The notes: generated from the letters alone by a model not told the origin. 64,000 bases of DNA from Lachnospira hominis (ex Liu et al. 2021) (GCF_014287955.1 NZ_JACOPD010000002.1:372001-436000); one strand, 5' to 3'; shown: positions 1 through 10,956, numbered from the stretch's first letter. Program-made: numbers and translations.

Positions 1-140
1 GCACCACGCACTCCTGCCTGAAGATAAAAACAGACATTCGCACACAGAAGCATTATCCACTGCCACTTTTTAGGCACAATGTAATACATGAGGAGTACTG
101 CAGCCACAAATATCACAAAACTAACAGATGTAAATAACAT
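1..140 (-). CDS. MBOAT family O-acyltransferase, N-terminal fragment (cut by window edge)
   Basis: Only the first 46 codons lie in the window; the rest continues past base 1. The start is ATG at 140-138, with GGAGAAT just upstream. The peptide begins MLFTSVSFVIFVAAVLLMYY and continues with VPKKWQW and a second hydrophobic stretch. This matches the first membrane helices of AlgI/DltB-type membrane-bound O-acyltransferases, which move acetyl or other acyl groups onto extracellular polysaccharide. The catalytic histidine region is not visible, so the substrate cannot be judged. The transglutaminase-like gene next to it is in the same orientation and ends upstream of it, so the two may be cotranscribed. 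Confidence 0.65.
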   Translation of the reverse strand, partial: MLFTSVSFVIFVAAVLLMYYIVPKKWQWIMLLCANVCFYLQAGVRG

Positions 141-181
141 ATATTCTCCATTCCTATCATTTTCTTTTTAATGTGCACATA

Positions 182-1168
182 TTAATAAGTATACGGCGTC
201 GTAGGTGTCGCCGGATATTTTGATACTGTACGTACATAATTATAATTGCCTTGATCAAGATATGCCTGAATCTCTGCATCTGTCTTCATAAAGCATGAAA
301 ATCCCGAACGCATTCTTGTAGAATCAAAATGATACCAGCCTGTACCGGCATCAACTAAAAGCCATGCATGATCACCTGTAGGTGAATTTTCATTTTCAAG
401 CCACATTGTCTTAACACCTAATGCTTCAAGAAGTGCTTTGTCTACTGATGTGTAAGTAAAGCAGTCGCCTCCTGTATAATCAGACTTTTTAAGTTCTGTA
501 AGTGCAAGCAATGCTTCATTTTCCCAGTTAGAACCGTCATAGGGTGTTCCTGTATAACCGATTTTGTTATGTGCATAATCAAATATAGCTCTTAACTTCT
601 GTCCTGTAGACATGGAAGATGTGGTAATATTTCCAAGTATTTCCTCTGCAAGTGCCTGATATGTGCCAGCAACGGGTGCCGGTTTTTCTATTGTAATATT
701 TGCAGTCTTAGTTGCAACATTGCCTGCCGCATCAACCGCCTTATATGTTACTTCGTATGTTCCCGGAGTATCTGTGTCAACCGCTGACTTATCAACTTCT
801 ACATCTACTTCACCGTCAACATCATCTGTTGCTGTAATACCCGAAAGATATGCTATCTTATCTCCAAGTGTGAATGTTTTATCTGCAGCTCCACTTATAA
901 CAGGAGCTGTCAAATCACGTTTATCTTCTTTTTTACTATCCTTTTTTGTCTCTGTCTTCTGTGTTCCTGCATTATTTGCCGAATCAGAATTAGCATTGAC
1001 TGTCTTATGAAGACTAATTCCTATTGCAACTGCTATCACAATAAGCAGTACAAGAAGCAAAGCACCTCCGCATACAAATGAATATATATGCTTTGATATA
1101 TATTTTTTCACTTTTTTAATCTGAACATCACGTCTGCGTTTTACTTTAACGCCTTTTCTATTTGCCAT
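182..1168 (-). CDS. Membrane-anchored transglutaminase-like protein with Ig-like domain
   Basis: A 328-residue extracytoplasmic protein. A very basic N-terminus (residues 1-25) is followed by one membrane helix (about 31-53), a Lys/Asp/Glu-rich linker (60-85) and a bacterial Ig-like domain of the DUF5011/HYR type (about 86-161, with the DVDG and GTYEVTYKAVDAAGN signatures). The C-terminal domain (168-315) is transglutaminase-like and keeps a plausible Cys-His-Asp triad: Cys235 in GGDCFTYT, His267 in DHAWLL and Asp282 in YHFDST. Proteins of this kind act at the cell surface as peptidases or crosslinking enzymes; the substrate is unknown. Upstream of MANRKG there is only a weak ribosome site. 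The MBOAT gene follows it in the same direction, which hints at a shared surface-modification role (inference). Confidence 0.75.
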   Translation of the reverse strand: MANRKGVKVKRRRDVQIKKVKKYISKHIYSFVCGGALLLVLLIVIAVAIGISLHKTVNANSDSANNAGTQKTETKKDSKKEDKRDLTAPVISGAADKTFTLGDKIAYLSGITATDDVDGEVDVEVDKSAVDTDTPGTYEVTYKAVDAAGNVATKTANITIEKPAPVAGTYQALAEEILGNITTSSMSTGQKLRAIFDYAHNKIGYTGTPYDGSNWENEALLALTELKKSDYTGGDCFTYTSVDKALLEALGVKTMWLENENSPTGDHAWLLVDAGTGWYHFDSTRMRSGFSCFMKTDAEIQAYLDQGNYNYVRTVSKYPATPTTPYTY

Positions 1169-1287
1169 ATTTTAGCCTTCTTTCGCAAAGTATAGTTTAT
1201 AAATTTAATTGCATTTTCCGTTAAATTATAAAGCAAATACTTTACATTTTCAACTCTTTTAAGGCATTTTTAACATTGGTATTTAAT

Positions 1288-2172
1288 TTAGTCCAATGCT
1301 GCATCAGGACAGCATGAACATCCTATCCCGAGTCCGCCATATCCAATGTGGCATGCAACTCCCATTGATAAATCATCACATCTTACATCCATTCCCGGAA
1401 ATTCTTCACGAATCTGTGCCTCCCACTCTTTTGTAACTTCCGGCGATGCACTTGATGCTGCAAGAAGATTGACTTTACCTGCTTTATACCATTTTTCAAA
1501 CTTTGTATTCAAGTCATTTTTCATTGCTTCTATCATGACTTTTCTTGCCTTATTAAAACCTCTGCACTTCTGATACACATCAAGCGTACTTACATCAAAT
1601 TTCAGGACAGGCTTAATATTCAGAACTGTGCCAAGTGCCGCTGAAGCAGCTGATATTCTTCCACCGCGTTTAAGATTTTCCAGCGTTTCAACACCGACAT
1701 ATATAACCATATCTGACCTTGATGATTCCAGCATCTTTTTTATCCATGGTGCTACATATCCCTTTTCTATAAGTTCAAGTGCATCAAGAACAGAGCGGCG
1801 AAGCGGTGCTGAAACCCTGCCATTATCTACTACAAACACCTTGTTCTCATATTTTTCGTCTGAAGCAAGCATTGATGCTGTCGAACACGAACCGCTGAGT
1901 CCGCTGCTTATCGGTATGTAAATAATCTGCTCAAATTCTGTCAATGCCTCATCCCAGAACTTCATCACTTCAAGCGGTGACGGCTGCGATGTACTCACCT
2001 TTGCTCCATTTTTCAGTTTTTCAAGAAATTCTTCCCTTGTGAATGTCACCCCCTCATAACAACACCGGTTATCCACATAAAAAGGCATTGGAAGCACTTT
2101 TACTCCCAATTGCTCAGCTTCTTCCGGTGATATTCCGCTATGACTGTCTGTAACTACTCCTATTGGTTTCAT
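1288..2172 (-). CDS. DegV family fatty-acid-binding protein
   Basis: A 294-residue DegV protein. The family binds one long-chain fatty acid, and members act as FakB subunits that present fatty acids to the kinase FakA. The diagnostic start (MKPIGVVTDSHSGI), the T/S-x-Q-P-S segment (STSQPSPLEV) and the S-SGLSGS loop are present. The open frame runs 19 codons further upstream, but GGAG eight bases before the ATG at 2172 favours that start. The C-terminus ends in a cysteine cluster (CSCC) that the second DegV protein in this window (47187) lacks. No fakA is visible here. A sigma-A-like promoter is visible at 2263-2290. Confidence 0.85.
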   Translation of the reverse strand: MKPIGVVTDSHSGISPEEAEQLGVKVLPMPFYVDNRCCYEGVTFTREEFLEKLKNGAKVSTSQPSPLEVMKFWDEALTEFEQIIYIPISSGLSGSCSTASMLASDEKYENKVFVVDNGRVSAPLRRSVLDALELIEKGYVAPWIKKMLESSRSDMVIYVGVETLENLKRGGRISAASAALGTVLNIKPVLKFDVSTLDVYQKCRGFNKARKVMIEAMKNDLNTKFEKWYKAGKVNLLAASSASPEVTKEWEAQIREEFPGMDVRCDDLSMGVACHIGYGGLGIGCSCCPDAALD

Positions 2173-2262
2173 AAAATATTCTCCATTTTCATAAACTATT
2201 ATTGCGGCAGCCAGCCAAAGCTCATTCATTGGTTCGGGACTGCCGCTTAAACATTAAAGTTA

Positions 2263-2290
2263 ATTATATCAAATATTTTGAAAATCTCAA
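2263..2290 (-). promoter_or_regulatory. Candidate sigma-A promoter for the DegV gene
   Basis: On the minus strand TTGAGA (2290-2285) and TATAAT (2268-2263) are separated by 16 bases. This would give a leader of about 85 bases before the ATG at 2172. Confidence 0.5.
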
Positions 2291-2341
2291 TATTTTTATA
2301 GGGTAATTAATAAATTTTTAATAGAACTTATTATTCCATTC

Positions 2342-2611
2342 CTATATCTCTTTATAAGAGCATGCAAATTTCTGTTTTGCCTGTTCTACCTTCTTGCTCT
2401 CCGCCTCTGGAGTAGGATATAAACCTTTATCATGCATAATCTTAAAAACATCATCCTGAATTTCATGCTCCTGCTCTAATATCTTTAACATTACGTTTCT
2501 TACATTTTCATGCACACATTCATTAGAAAATGTGTTGTAATTACCTGTCGCTGTTTTTACTGATGTAAGTGCATCATCAAGAGCTTCTTTTTCGCCGTAA
2601 ACTGTCTCCAT
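2342..2611 (-). CDS. CotF-like spore coat / ferritin-like small protein
   Basis: An 89-residue, mostly helical protein resembling the C-terminal part of the CotF coat family (VHENVRNVMLKILEQEHEIQDDVFKIMHDKGLY, split here as a long amphipathic helix followed by YPTP). GGAGG eight bases before the ATG gives a firm start. It lies 20 bases downstream of a 60-residue partner (2632-2814), and together they look like a CotF-type ferritin-like protein split into two short polypeptides. Such pairs are expected in spore-forming Clostridia. A role in the spore coat is inferred from the family only. Confidence 0.7.
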   Translation of the reverse strand: METVYGEKEALDDALTSVKTATGNYNTFSNECVHENVRNVMLKILEQEHEIQDDVFKIMHDKGLYPTPEAESKKVEQAKQKFACSYKEI

Positions 2612-2631
2612 GTCAAATTGCCTCCTTTTTA

Positions 2632-2814
2632 TTAAAGTTGATTGTAAAGCATATTGAAATGTCCCTGATGCTTATCGGAAATTTCTTTAAAACAATTTTT
2701 TACTTTGTCATCTTCCGCGTGCTCTGCAAGCATTTTAAATTTTTTTACAAGAAGTTCTTCTTCTTTAAGGCAATCATTTATTGCCGAAAGTTCTTTTTCT
2801 GATAACTCTGCCAT
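2632..2814 (-). CDS. Small coat-associated helical protein, partner of 2342-2611
   Basis: A 60-residue acidic/basic helical protein (MAELSEKELSAINDCLKEEE at the start) preceded by GGGGAGG. It reads like the first helical hairpin of a CotF/ferritin-like fold, while the next gene supplies the second half. It is the first gene of the pair and is divergent from the radical SAM gene at 2976. The roughly 160-base gap between them carries the LexA-like boxes, so this gene could share that control on its own side (inference, not shown). Confidence 0.65.
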   Translation of the reverse strand: MAELSEKELSAINDCLKEEELLVKKFKMLAEHAEDDKVKNCFKEISDKHQGHFNMLYNQL

Positions 2815-2900
2815 ATATGCCTCCCCAATAATTTATTATCACGAACAATTACAGTATTGTTCCAAAATAAAATTTTTATACTTAATTTTTAATTTGCATA

Positions 2901-2929
2901 TTTACAAACATATGTTCGTGTGTTATTAT
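2901..2929 (+). promoter_or_regulatory. Sigma-A promoter of the radical SAM / DUF4130 operon
   Basis: TTTACA (2901-2906) and TATTAT (2924-2929) are separated by 17 bases. The first LexA-like box lies inside the spacer, so a bound repressor would block RNA polymerase. Confidence 0.6.
2905..2918 (+). promoter_or_regulatory. LexA-like SOS box 1
   Basis: CAAACATATGTTCG matches the Bacillus/Clostridia LexA consensus CGAAC-RNRY-GTTCG at 13 of 14 positions (second base A instead of G). It sits between the -35 and -10 hexamers. Confidence 0.6.
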
Positions 2930-2934
2930 TATAT

Positions 2935-2948
2935 CAAACAAACGTTCG
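2935..2948 (+). promoter_or_regulatory. LexA-like SOS box 2
   Basis: CAAACAAACGTTCG again matches CGAAC-RNRY-GTTCG at 13 of 14 positions, with the same single deviation as box 1. The two boxes start 30 bases apart, close to three helical turns, and this one lies just after the -10, near the expected transcription start. Confidence 0.6.
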
Positions 2949-2975
2949 TTTTATTTTTATTTTACCGGAGGCAGC

Positions 2976-4448
2976 ATGATGGTTATTCAATATGATATGG
3001 ATTTGACAGAAAAGTTAAGAATTCTCGGAGACGCCGCAAAGTTTGATGTATCATGCAGTTCAAGCGGCGTTGACCGTAAGAATAACGGCAAAGGAATAGG
3101 CAATTCCAAAGCATGCGGCATATGTCACAGTTTTGCTGCTGATGGACGTTGTATCTCTCTTTTGAAGATCCTTTTTACTAATGAGTGTATTTTTAACTGC
3201 CGCTATTGTATCAACCGCTCTGATAATGATACTGTACGCACCAGTTTTACGCCTGAGGAAGTATGCACTCTCACAATGCAGTTTTACCGCCGCAACTATA
3301 TCGAAGGTCTTTTTTTAAGTTCCGGCATAACGCACAATCCCAACTATACTATGAGCCAGCTTGTAGAGACTGTTTATCTTTTACGCGAGAAGTACCATTT
3401 TGGCGGATATATACACCTGAAGGCCATACCGGGTGCAGCGGCTGACCTTATTGAAGCTGCTGGTATGTATGCTGATAGAATGAGTGTTAATCTTGAGCTT
3501 CCGACTGCTGACGGACTTGCCTTACTTGCACCGCACAAGAGCCGCAAAACTATTCTCACTCCTATGCGTCAGATTCAGAATGGCATATATAAGAGCCGTG
3601 AGCTTCCTCTTATTGATAATAAGACTGCCTCTCTTCCCGGCAGTACTAACGATAACACTCCTGATAATTCTGACAGTAATTTTTATAATAACCACATAAG
3701 CACAGCAGACCGTTTTCATGCTCCAGGCATCATATCAGGCAGCAGCACACGCAATCTTTCTACAGTCCGACCGGTAAACAATTCATTTGTTCCCGCCGGA
3801 CAAAGCACACAGATGATTATAGGTGCAACACCTGAGAGCGATTATCATATAGTCACTATAGCAGAAGCATTATATAAACAATATGATTTAAAGCGTGTAT
3901 ATTACTCTGCCTTTGTCAATGTCAATAATGATGACACTCTTCCAATCCAGAATGATTCGTCAGACGTTCCGCTGCTTCGCGAACACCGCCTCTATCAGGC
4001 TGACTGGCTTATGCGTTTTTATGGGTTTAAGTCAGCTGAACTTTTAAGCCCCGAAAAGCCTAATTTTAATATTTTCATTGACCCTAAGTGTGACTGGGCA
4101 ATACGGCATCTGGAACATTTTCCTGTCGAGATTAACCGTGCTGATTACTATACACTTCTGCGTGTTCCCGGTATCGGCGTCAATTCCGCAAGACGTATTG
4201 TGCGTGCAAGACGCAGTGCAAAGCTTGATTTTAACGATTTGAAAAAAATCGGTGTTGTGCTTAAACGTGCCATATATTTCATAACTTGTCAGGGACACAT
4301 GATGTATACAAATATGCACATTGAGCAGAACTTTATCACCAACAATCTTATAAGTTCTGAACAACGTAAGAATTATGAGATAAGCAGCCATGATACTTAC
4401 AGACAGATGTCTTTATTTGATGATTATAATATAAAAAGCGGAGTTTAA
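2976..4448 (+). CDS. Radical SAM protein, putative DNA modification/repair (TIGR03916 type)
   Basis: A 490-residue radical SAM enzyme of the family annotated as putative DNA modification/repair, usually encoded beside a DUF4130 protein, as here. The [4Fe-4S]/SAM motif is CxxxCxxC at Cys71, Cys75 and Cys78; further cysteines at 47, 50 and 59 could hold another metal site. A helix-hairpin-helix (VPGIGVNSARRI, about 396-408) suggests contact with DNA. The conserved FVPAGQSTQMIIGATPESD block is at 271-289. Residues 207-270 are a Ser/Asn/Thr-rich low-complexity insertion, so the protein is longer than the roughly 420 residues I expect for the family. GGAGG precedes two possible ATGs (2976, 2979). 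The reaction is unknown. Upstream LexA-like boxes point to DNA-damage induction. Confidence 0.85.
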   Translation: MMVIQYDMDLTEKLRILGDAAKFDVSCSSSGVDRKNNGKGIGNSKACGICHSFAADGRCISLLKILFTNECIFNCRYCINRSDNDTVRTSFTPEEVCTLTMQFYRRNYIEGLFLSSGITHNPNYTMSQLVETVYLLREKYHFGGYIHLKAIPGAAADLIEAAGMYADRMSVNLELPTADGLALLAPHKSRKTILTPMRQIQNGIYKSRELPLIDNKTASLPGSTNDNTPDNSDSNFYNNHISTADRFHAPGIISGSSTRNLSTVRPVNNSFVPAGQSTQMIIGATPESDYHIVTIAEALYKQYDLKRVYYSAFVNVNNDDTLPIQNDSSDVPLLREHRLYQADWLMRFYGFKSAELLSPEKPNFNIFIDPKCDWAIRHLEHFPVEINRADYYTLLRVPGIGVNSARRIVRARRSAKLDFNDLKKIGVVLKRAIYFITCQGHMMYTNMHIEQNFITNNLISSEQRKNYEISSHDTYRQMSLFDDYNIKSGV

Positions 4449-4452
4449 TCTT

Positions 4453-5244
4453 ATGAATAATACAAATATTACCAATAAAACTATTTATCTTTGTGATGAC
4501 ACTATAGAAGGCATTTTCACTGCAATTTACAAGGCATGGGATAATAACCCCAAAACAACAGATGTAAGAATCCGCAGCAGCTCATCTTCATTGTCTTTTT
4601 TTGAAAGCTATGTAGAGACAGACACTGACTATGAACTTGCATTAAAAGTACATAATACTATAATCAGAAAGCTGTCTTGGGATATTTATTTTTATATATA
4701 CAGAACCGCACTCTCATATGAAGAAGAACGTGCCTCATATATATACTCATTTTTAAAAAAGGCTTTTAAAACGGGTCCGGCTATTATAAATATGCTCCAC
4801 GATGATGATGTACTAAAGATATTTAATATTGATAAACAGGTCGGACGTGAGTCACATAGCTTTTTGGAATTTGTACGATTTGAAGAACTTGCCAACAGTG
4901 TACTTGTAAGCCGCATAGAACCAAAGAGTAATATAATTCCTCTTATAAGTGAGCACTTTGCTGACAGATTACACTGTGAAAACTGGATAATACTTGATAC
5001 CGGACGAAACTTCGCTGCCATACATGAAGCTTCAAAGCCTGTGTTTTTTTCTTATCTCACAGAAAGTGAACTTGCAAATTTTTCTGTATTATCAGACACA
5101 GAAAAAGGCTTCCAGAATCTTTGGAAAACATTTTTTGACACTATAGCTATAAAAGAGCGATGCAATCCAAAACTTCAACAGAGTAACATGCCGCTTCGCT
5201 ACAGAAAATATATGAAAGCAGAAAACAATCCGGGACATGTATAA
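4453..5244 (+). CDS. DUF4130 / TIGR03915 probable DNA metabolism protein
   Basis: A 263-residue protein of the family that accompanies the TIGR03916 radical SAM enzyme. In some bacteria the equivalent is fused to a uracil-DNA glycosylase-like domain; that domain is absent here. The C-terminal signature is recognisable (ERCNPKLQQSNMPLRYRKYM, about 234-253). It starts four bases after the radical SAM stop, so the two are cotranscribed and presumably work as a unit. No catalytic motif can be assigned from sequence, and the function is unknown. The stop codon lies within the operon terminator hairpin. Confidence 0.8.
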   Translation: MNNTNITNKTIYLCDDTIEGIFTAIYKAWDNNPKTTDVRIRSSSSSLSFFESYVETDTDYELALKVHNTIIRKLSWDIYFYIYRTALSYEEERASYIYSFLKKAFKTGPAIINMLHDDDVLKIFNIDKQVGRESHSFLEFVRFEELANSVLVSRIEPKSNIIPLISEHFADRLHCENWIILDTGRNFAAIHEASKPVFFSYLTESELANFSVLSDTEKGFQNLWKTFFDTIAIKERCNPKLQQSNMPLRYRKYMKAENNPGHV

Positions 5245-5260
5245 ACACATGTCCCGGATT
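5227..5260. terminator. Bidirectional hairpin between the DUF4130 gene and atpC
   Basis: A 14-bp stem (AATCCGGGACATGT and its complement) has a 6-base loop. The minus-strand side is followed by TTGTTTT, so it best serves the ATP synthase operon; the plus side has a weaker ATTCTC tail. Confidence 0.75.
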
Positions 5261-5300
5261 ATTCTCACAAACAGCCTGCTACAGTCTGTTTAATCTGATT

Positions 5301-5708
5301 TTACTTGTAGCCGCGTGCACCTTTTAATCGTGCCATAGCTCTTGATAACGATGCCTGCGAAATATGATATTCCATTATGCTTTGCTTTGTTCTGAGCTGT
5401 TCCTTAGCTCTTTCCAACGCTGCTTCGGCACGGAATTTATCAATTTCTTCCGGCTTTTCTGCCGAATATACCAAAACATCGACTTTGTTATGGTCAACCT
5501 CAACAAGTCCATCTGAAACAATAGCATTCATCCATGTTCCGTCAGGAAGCTTGAATTTGATTTCACCAATTTCAACTGTAGATGTCATCTGCTCATGATT
5601 TGCCATGATTGCCATCTGACCATCATAAGCAGGATATATAAGTATCTCACATTCTCCGTCATAAAAAACCTTATTGCAGGCTACTATTTTCAATGAAAAA
5701 GTGCTCAT
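5301..5708 (-). CDS. atpC: ATP synthase F1 epsilon subunit
   Basis: A 135-residue epsilon subunit: N-terminal beta sandwich (FSLKIVACNKVFYDGE, PAYDGQMAIMANHE) and C-terminal helical hairpin (EAALERAKEQL onward). It sits in the central stalk and can inhibit ATP hydrolysis. The frame can also begin at a GTG (5717), but GAGAGG eight bases before the ATG at 5708 favours that start. It is the last gene of the ATP synthase operon, 14 bases after atpD. Confidence 0.92.
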   Translation of the reverse strand: MSTFSLKIVACNKVFYDGECEILIYPAYDGQMAIMANHEQMTSTVEIGEIKFKLPDGTWMNAIVSDGLVEVDHNKVDVLVYSAEKPEEIDKFRAEAALERAKEQLRTKQSIMEYHISQASLSRAMARLKGARGYK

Positions 5709-5722
5709 ACATGACACCTCTC

Positions 5723-8136
<2,414 letters not shown>

Positions 8137-8152
8137 AACACATCACTCCGTA

Positions 8153-10213
8153 TTACTCTGTCATTGTTTCACTTTCCACACTCTTAGGCATTTTTACAGC
8201 CTTGAAACTCTCTGCTGCTTTTACGATAGAATCTTTTATATCATCTGATAATGACTTTGTTGTCTCAAGCTGATTAATAATATCAGTGTGATTCATATTG
8301 AAATCTGCAAGCATTTCTTTCTGGAAAGGCTTAACCTGTGCTGCTTCCAAATCACTGAATACGTGTGCATTTGCTGCAACAAGAGTTATAACCTGTTCTG
8401 CCATGCTCATTGGATGTCCGAGCGGCTGTTTTAATAATTCCATCAAAGCTTTGCCGTGAGCAAGCTGTTTCTTTGTACTTTCATCAAGGTCAGAAGAGAA
8501 CTGTGTAAATACTTCCATCTCTCTGTACTGTGCCAAATCGATACGGATACTTCCGGCAGCTTTCTTCATAGCCTTAGTCTGTGCAGCACCACCAACACGT
8601 GATACTGAAAGACCTACATTAACGGCTGGTCTCTGACCTGCAAAGAAAAGCTCACTTTCAAGGAATATCTGTCCATCTGTAATAGAAATTACGTTAGTAG
8701 GAATATATGCTGATACATCTCCTGCCTGTGTCTCTATTATAGGAAGTGCTGTGATTGAGCCACCACCTGCTTCCGGTGTAAGACGACTTGAACGTTCAAG
8801 AAGTCTTGAATGAAGATAGAATACATCACCAGGATAAGCCTCACGTCCCGGAGAACGTTCAAGCAATAATGAAATTGCACGATATGCAACCGCATGCTTT
8901 GAAAGGTCATCATATACGATTAATACATCTTTGCCCTGATACATAAAATACTCTGCAAGTGCTGTACCTGAATATGGTGCAATATACTGAAGCGGAGCCG
9001 GGTCTGATGCTGTAGCTGATACAATAATTGTATAGGACATTGCATCATTTTTCTTTAATGTATTAACAAGCTTTGCTATTGTAGATGCTTTCTGTCCAAT
9101 TGCAACATAAATACAAACAACATCTTTACCTTTCTGGTTAAGAATTGTATCCATCGCAATAGAAGTCTTACCTGTCTGACGGTCACCGATAATTAACTCT
9201 CTCTGTCCACGTCCGATTGGGAACATTGAATCAATTGAAAGAATACCTGTTTCCATTGGTACAGTAACTGACTTTCTGTCAACAATACTTGGTGCCGGAA
9301 ACTCTATCGGTCTGAAACCTACAGATTCGATATCACCCTGTCCGTCAAGTGGTGCACCGAGTGCATCAATAATTCTTCCCTCGAAGGCTTCGCCTACAGG
9401 AATACCTGCCATCTTACCTGTACGTATAACTCTTGTTCCCTCTTTGATGTCTGTATCACGGCCAAAGAGGATAACACCGATTTCATCTCTTCTTACATCC
9501 TGTACCATTCCTTTTACGCCGCAGTCAAATACAACAATTTCGCCGTAAAATGCATGATCAATACCATCAACATTGGCAATACCATCACCAACCCAGTTTA
9601 CAACACCAATTTCCTTGTCTTTTGCTTCAAGTTCAAAATCATCAATAGAACTTTTAAGTATAGAAACGATGCTTTCTTCACTAAATGTAGTATTTCTTGA
9701 AGAATTAACAGCCTTTGCTATTCTGTTCTCAAGCTGCTCAATTCTTCCTTTTTCACTCCAGTCGAACTCTCTTGTTCCGACACGCAGTACGAAACCACTC
9801 TTAATAGACTTATCTTCTTTTAATGTAAGTTCCATATCAGGATTGTGGAATTCTTTTGCAAGAAATGCCTTAATACCTTCTAACTGCTCATCTGTTGGAG
9901 CTGTAACATAGATTAACTGTGCCTGATTTTCTTTTGCTTCAGGCTTTCTTCCAAGTTCATCATAAGCTGTGCATATTTCATCAAACAGCCCGAAATCCAT
10001 GTTATCACATAATATCTTTAAAAAATCTCTGATTTCCTTAGGAAATACTCTGTCAATAATCAGGTGTTTTTTCTCAATAGATACTGTTGGATCTTCAAAT
10101 TCCGAACGTACCTGCGGCACAGCCTCGAGAACGTCTTTTACCTGCTGCAGTAATTCCTTAGGAGTTTCTGTTTTGCGTAAACTTGTCGCATAATCAATCG
10201 CTGCCTGTGTCAC
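8153..10213 (-). CDS. atpHA: ATP synthase delta-alpha fusion protein (F1 delta + F1 alpha)
   Basis: One uninterrupted 686-codon frame encodes both subunits that are normally separate genes. Residues 1 to about 168 are subunit delta (OSCP-like helical bundle plus its C-terminal domain, QLIYVTAPTDEQ, SGFVLRVGT). From about 175 on it is a complete alpha subunit: N-terminal strand (IGVVNWVGDGIANVDGI), Walker A GDRQTGKTS at 343-351 and the Arg-finger region (VGLSVSRVGGAAQTKAMKK). The start is GTG, overlapping the atpF stop as GTGA, after AGGTGA. Between Met127 and Met236 the frame contains no ATG, GTG or TTG, so alpha has no ordinary start of its own. A normal F1 has three alpha but one delta, so this raises a stoichiometry question (see findings). 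Confidence 0.93.
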   Translation of the reverse strand: MTQAAIDYATSLRKTETPKELLQQVKDVLEAVPQVRSEFEDPTVSIEKKHLIIDRVFPKEIRDFLKILCDNMDFGLFDEICTAYDELGRKPEAKENQAQLIYVTAPTDEQLEGIKAFLAKEFHNPDMELTLKEDKSIKSGFVLRVGTREFDWSEKGRIEQLENRIAKAVNSSRNTTFSEESIVSILKSSIDDFELEAKDKEIGVVNWVGDGIANVDGIDHAFYGEIVVFDCGVKGMVQDVRRDEIGVILFGRDTDIKEGTRVIRTGKMAGIPVGEAFEGRIIDALGAPLDGQGDIESVGFRPIEFPAPSIVDRKSVTVPMETGILSIDSMFPIGRGQRELIIGDRQTGKTSIAMDTILNQKGKDVVCIYVAIGQKASTIAKLVNTLKKNDAMSYTIIVSATASDPAPLQYIAPYSGTALAEYFMYQGKDVLIVYDDLSKHAVAYRAISLLLERSPGREAYPGDVFYLHSRLLERSSRLTPEAGGGSITALPIIETQAGDVSAYIPTNVISITDGQIFLESELFFAGQRPAVNVGLSVSRVGGAAQTKAMKKAAGSIRIDLAQYREMEVFTQFSSDLDESTKKQLAHGKALMELLKQPLGHPMSMAEQVITLVAANAHVFSDLEAAQVKPFQKEMLADFNMNHTDIINQLETTKSLSDDIKDSIVKAAESFKAVKMPKSVESETMTE

Positions 10214-10695
10214 TGTTTATCACCTGCTTTATCTAAAAATTCATTATAAAGAGAACTGTCAACGTCAGCTCCACTGTTCTTTCCAACAACCTTTACCGCT
10301 GCATCAACTACCATATCGGCAATCTCTTTCTCAGCTTTCTTTAATATCTGAGTCTTCTGATTCTCAGCCTCAACAGCCGCATCTTCTTTAATCTGCTTAG
10401 CCTTGCTCTCTGCATCACCAACAATTCTCTGGTATTCAGCATCAGCTTTTTTCATTGTCTCCTGCATAGCCTTGCTCTTTTCTTCTTCAACGCTTGCAAT
10501 TGACTTTGCATACTGAGCCTTTAATCCATCAGCTTCTGCCTGTTTTGCAGCAGCTTCATCAAACTGCTTGTCAGCTTCTGCCTGTCTTGCAGCTATAATC
10601 TTCTGAACCGGCTTGAACAAAAATATCTTCATCAAAACGAAAAGCAGTAAAAGATTGATTACGGTAAATAATAAATTCCAATCTAAACGGAGCAT
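10210..10695 (-). CDS. atpF: ATP synthase Fo b subunit
   Basis: The 161-residue peripheral-stalk subunit. One N-terminal membrane helix (about 8-27, LLFTVINLLLLFVLMKIFLF) is followed by a long charged, alanine-rich coiled coil to the C-terminus. It overlaps the start of the delta-alpha gene by four bases. Its C-terminal end normally binds delta, here the N-terminal domain of the fusion. Confidence 0.93.
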   Translation of the reverse strand: MLRLDWNLLFTVINLLLLFVLMKIFLFKPVQKIIAARQAEADKQFDEAAAKQAEADGLKAQYAKSIASVEEEKSKAMQETMKKADAEYQRIVGDAESKAKQIKEDAAVEAENQKTQILKKAEKEIADMVVDAAVKVVGKNSGADVDSSLYNEFLDKAGDKQ

Positions 10696-10716
10696 TTTAC
10701 CAACCTGCCTTTCAAA

Positions 10717-10956
<240 letters not shown>

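Noticed and set aside
9550..9835. Hidden alpha subunit start in the delta-alpha fusion
   Set aside because: Reading codon by codon from Met127 to Met236 shows no ATG, GTG or TTG in frame; only an ATT after AAAGGAAG is near a ribosome-like site, which would be an exceptional start.
8153..10213. Fusion as a simple sequencing artefact
   Set aside because: Not excluded, but the junction shows no homopolymer run that would suggest a missed base, and the linker reads smoothly; kept as a finding with the check stated.
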